In this document: positions 62,582 to 64,000 of the stretch, one piece after another
Layout of the letters: every line of letters begins with the position of its first letter
How positions within the stretch are numbered: position 1 is the first letter of the stretch
Source of the DNA: Pseudomonadota bacterium
GTDB taxonomy: Bacteria > Pseudomonadota > Gammaproteobacteria > Steroidobacterales > Steroidobacteraceae
Reading direction: 5' to 3'
NCBI GenBank assembly: GCA_025357635.1
Contig: JANXOV010000082.1
Location: forward strand, 1-64,000
Length of the DNA: 64,000 nt
Program-made: the position numbers and the translations under genes
Notes under the pieces: generated by a model
What the model saw: only the letters and a program-made list of their open reading frames with translations
Told to the model about the DNA's origin: nothing
Database searches by the model: none

Positions 62582-63994
62582 ATGGCGAACTTCGCACTGA
62601 CGATCGGTGGCAAGCGCATCGAAACCGCGCAAACCTTCAAGGTTTTGAACCCGGCCGACGAAAGCGTCGTGGCGGAGGCGCCGCAAGGCACGGTGGCGCT
62701 GCTGGATCAGGCCGTCGAGGCGGCTCGCAAGGCGCTGCCGGGCTGGTCGGCGCTGAGTTCCGAGGCGCGTGCGGCGAAGTTGATGGAAATCGCGGAGGTG
62801 ATCGAAAAGCATCACCCGGAGCTGGCGGAACTCGTGACCCGCGAACAGGGCAAGACGCAGAGCGGGCCCGGCGCCAACATGGAAGTGGGCGGCGCGGTGG
62901 CCTGGACACGCGTAACCGCCAGCCTGTCGCTGCCGGAGGAGACCATTCAAGACGATGCGAAAGGCAAGATCCTGCTGCGTCGCAAGCCGGTGGGAGTGGT
63001 AGGCTCGATCACACCGTGGAACTGGCCGCTGATGATCGCCGTGTGGCATATCATGCCGGCCATCCGCATCGGCTGCACCGTCGTCATCAAGCCCTCCCCG
63101 TACACACCGCTGAGCACGTTGCGTCTGGTGGAGCTCATGAACACGGTGCTGCCGCCGGGCGTCATCAACGTCGTGACCGGCGATGCCGAAGTGGGCAGTC
63201 GCATGGTCACGCATCCGGGCATCAACAAGATCGTCTTCACCGGGTCGATCAACACGGGTAAGAAAGTCATGGGCGGCGCAGCCGACACGCTCAAGCGTCT
63301 GACGCTGGAGCTGGGCGGCAACGATGCCGGCATCATTCTGCCCGGCACCAAGATCGAGCCGCTGCTGGAAAAGCTGTTCTGGGGCTGTTTCATCAATGCC
63401 GGACAAACCTGCGCTGCGCTGAAGCGCCTGTACGTGCACTCCTCGCAATACGAGGAAGTCGTGTCGAAATTCGCCGACTACGTTTCCAAGATCCCCGTCG
63501 GCAACGGCATGGACGCGAAGTCGCTCATCGGACCGCTCACCAACAAGATGCAGCTGGATAAAGTGGCCTCTTACGTCGATGAGGCCCGCGCCCGCGGCGC
63601 GCGCATCGTCACCGGCGGCGTGCGGCCCAAAGGCCCGGGGTTCTTTTATCCGCTCACCGTCATCGCCGATGCAACCGACGACATGCTGGTGGTGAAGGAA
63701 GAGCAGTTCGGTCCCGTGATTCCCATCGTCAAATACGAAACGGTCGATCAGGCCATTGCCAAGGCCAATTCTCTGGAGGTCGGATTGGGCGGATCGGTGT
63801 GGGGCGATGACTCAGCGGCCGCGGCGACCACGGCGGCGCGCCTGGAATGCGGCACGGCCTGGGTGAATCAGCATGGCGGCCTGCACCCGATGGCGCCCTT
63901 CGGCGGCGTGAAGTGCTCGGGCATCGGCGTGGAGTTCAACGTCGACGGATTGAAGGAATACACCACGGTACAGGTGCTGAATATCGCCGTGTGA
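62582..63994 (+). CDS. Aldehyde dehydrogenase (copy 2)
   Basis: NAD(P)-dependent aldehyde dehydrogenase of 470 residues. The general base is in ELGGNDAGIIL, the catalytic cysteine in NAGQTCAALKR, and the cofactor block in ITPWNWPLM. AGGA lies upstream of ATG 62582. It differs clearly from the enzyme at 3345-4739. Following the Rieske oxygenase gene in one run, it may handle an aldehyde released by that enzyme or by the amine dehydrogenase; both uses are inference. The stop falls 6 bases before the window end. Confidence 0.9.
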   Translation: MANFALTIGGKRIETAQTFKVLNPADESVVAEAPQGTVALLDQAVEAARKALPGWSALSSEARAAKLMEIAEVIEKHHPELAELVTREQGKTQSGPGANMEVGGAVAWTRVTASLSLPEETIQDDAKGKILLRRKPVGVVGSITPWNWPLMIAVWHIMPAIRIGCTVVIKPSPYTPLSTLRLVELMNTVLPPGVINVVTGDAEVGSRMVTHPGINKIVFTGSINTGKKVMGGAADTLKRLTLELGGNDAGIILPGTKIEPLLEKLFWGCFINAGQTCAALKRLYVHSSQYEEVVSKFADYVSKIPVGNGMDAKSLIGPLTNKMQLDKVASYVDEARARGARIVTGGVRPKGPGFFYPLTVIADATDDMLVVKEEQFGPVIPIVKYETVDQAIAKANSLEVGLGGSVWGDDSAAAATTAARLECGTAWVNQHGGLHPMAPFGGVKCSGIGVEFNVDGLKEYTTVQVLNIAV

Positions 63995-64000
63995 GAATGA

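Noticed and set aside
1-64000. CRISPR arrays, tRNA/rRNA genes, insertion sequences or prophage
   Set aside because: None seen on reading both strands: no regularly spaced repeats, transposase, integrase or structural RNA signatures. A tRNA scan and repeat search would be decisive and were not run.

Overview
The window is GC-rich chromosomal DNA of an aerobic, metabolically versatile proteobacterium. A member of the Gammaproteobacteria of the Steroidobacter/Nevskia kind is my best guess. It rests on a TonB receptor with the usual long TonB-box plug, an FNR-type regulator with NnrS, an LldD very like the enterobacterial enzyme, and an ECF sigma factor paired with a TPR serine/threonine kinase. 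No rRNA, tRNA, CRISPR array, transposase, integrase or phage gene was seen. Genes are densely packed and many neighbours share 4-base ATGA or GTGA overlaps, so most of the window is organised as operons.

Region 1 (1-14620) holds an Fsr-type MFS exporter, a PlsC-like acyltransferase and an amine catabolic locus. The plus-strand run is glutamine synthetase-like ligase, aldehyde dehydrogenase, iron alcohol dehydrogenase, class I amidotransferase-like hydrolase and an ethanolamine-type APC permease. This is the enzyme set expected for gamma-glutamylation-dependent breakdown of ethanolamine or a related amino alcohol. Facing it on the minus strand is an N-demethylation module: a non-pyrrolysine MttB homologue and two paralogous FAD/GcvT dehydrogenases of the dimethylglycine/sarcosine type. 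Together they could strip methyl groups from a methylated amine and feed the product into the glutamylation route.

Region 2 (14904-26058) holds a GNAT acetyltransferase, a SnoaL-like protein, L-lactate dehydrogenase LldD, an outer-membrane barrel-like protein, an ECF sigma/Ser-Thr kinase pair, a di-haem cytochrome c of the peroxidase family, a universal stress protein, and an FNR-NnrS-SirB2 run suited to oxygen and nitric oxide responses.

Region 3 (26107-35411) holds an MscS channel and then an apparent reactive-sulfur unit. An ArsR repressor has the two cysteines of the BigR/SqrR/YgaV persulfide sensors. It is divergent from a YgaP-like membrane protein, an RND adaptor and pump, a sulfide:quinone oxidoreductase with all three catalytic cysteines, and a TolC-like protein that appears to lack part of its second half.

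Region 4 (35515-47261) is mixed: two DMT exporters, a tandem universal stress protein, an MgtC/DUF4010 membrane protein, a lipase-like hydrolase, exonuclease III preceded by an overlapping 55-residue gene, an amidohydrolase, a metallo-beta-lactamase fold hydrolase, a quinone oxidoreductase-like protein and an SRPBCC protein.

Region 5 (47264-59613) is a complete quinohemoprotein amine dehydrogenase locus on the minus strand: qhpG, qhpA, qhpD, qhpC, qhpB, qhpF, qhpE. It is preceded in the same direction by a TonB receptor and an acyl-CoA synthetase. The small subunit QhpC has a 28-residue leader and every cysteine, acidic residue and tryptophan needed for the three thioether crosslinks and the CTQ cofactor.

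Region 6 (59763-63994) holds dimethylarginine dimethylaminohydrolase, an NADPH-dependent FMN reductase, a VanA-like Rieske oxygenase and a second aldehyde dehydrogenase. Overall the window is dominated by oxidation of amines and methylated nitrogen compounds, with transport, activation and stress functions around it.
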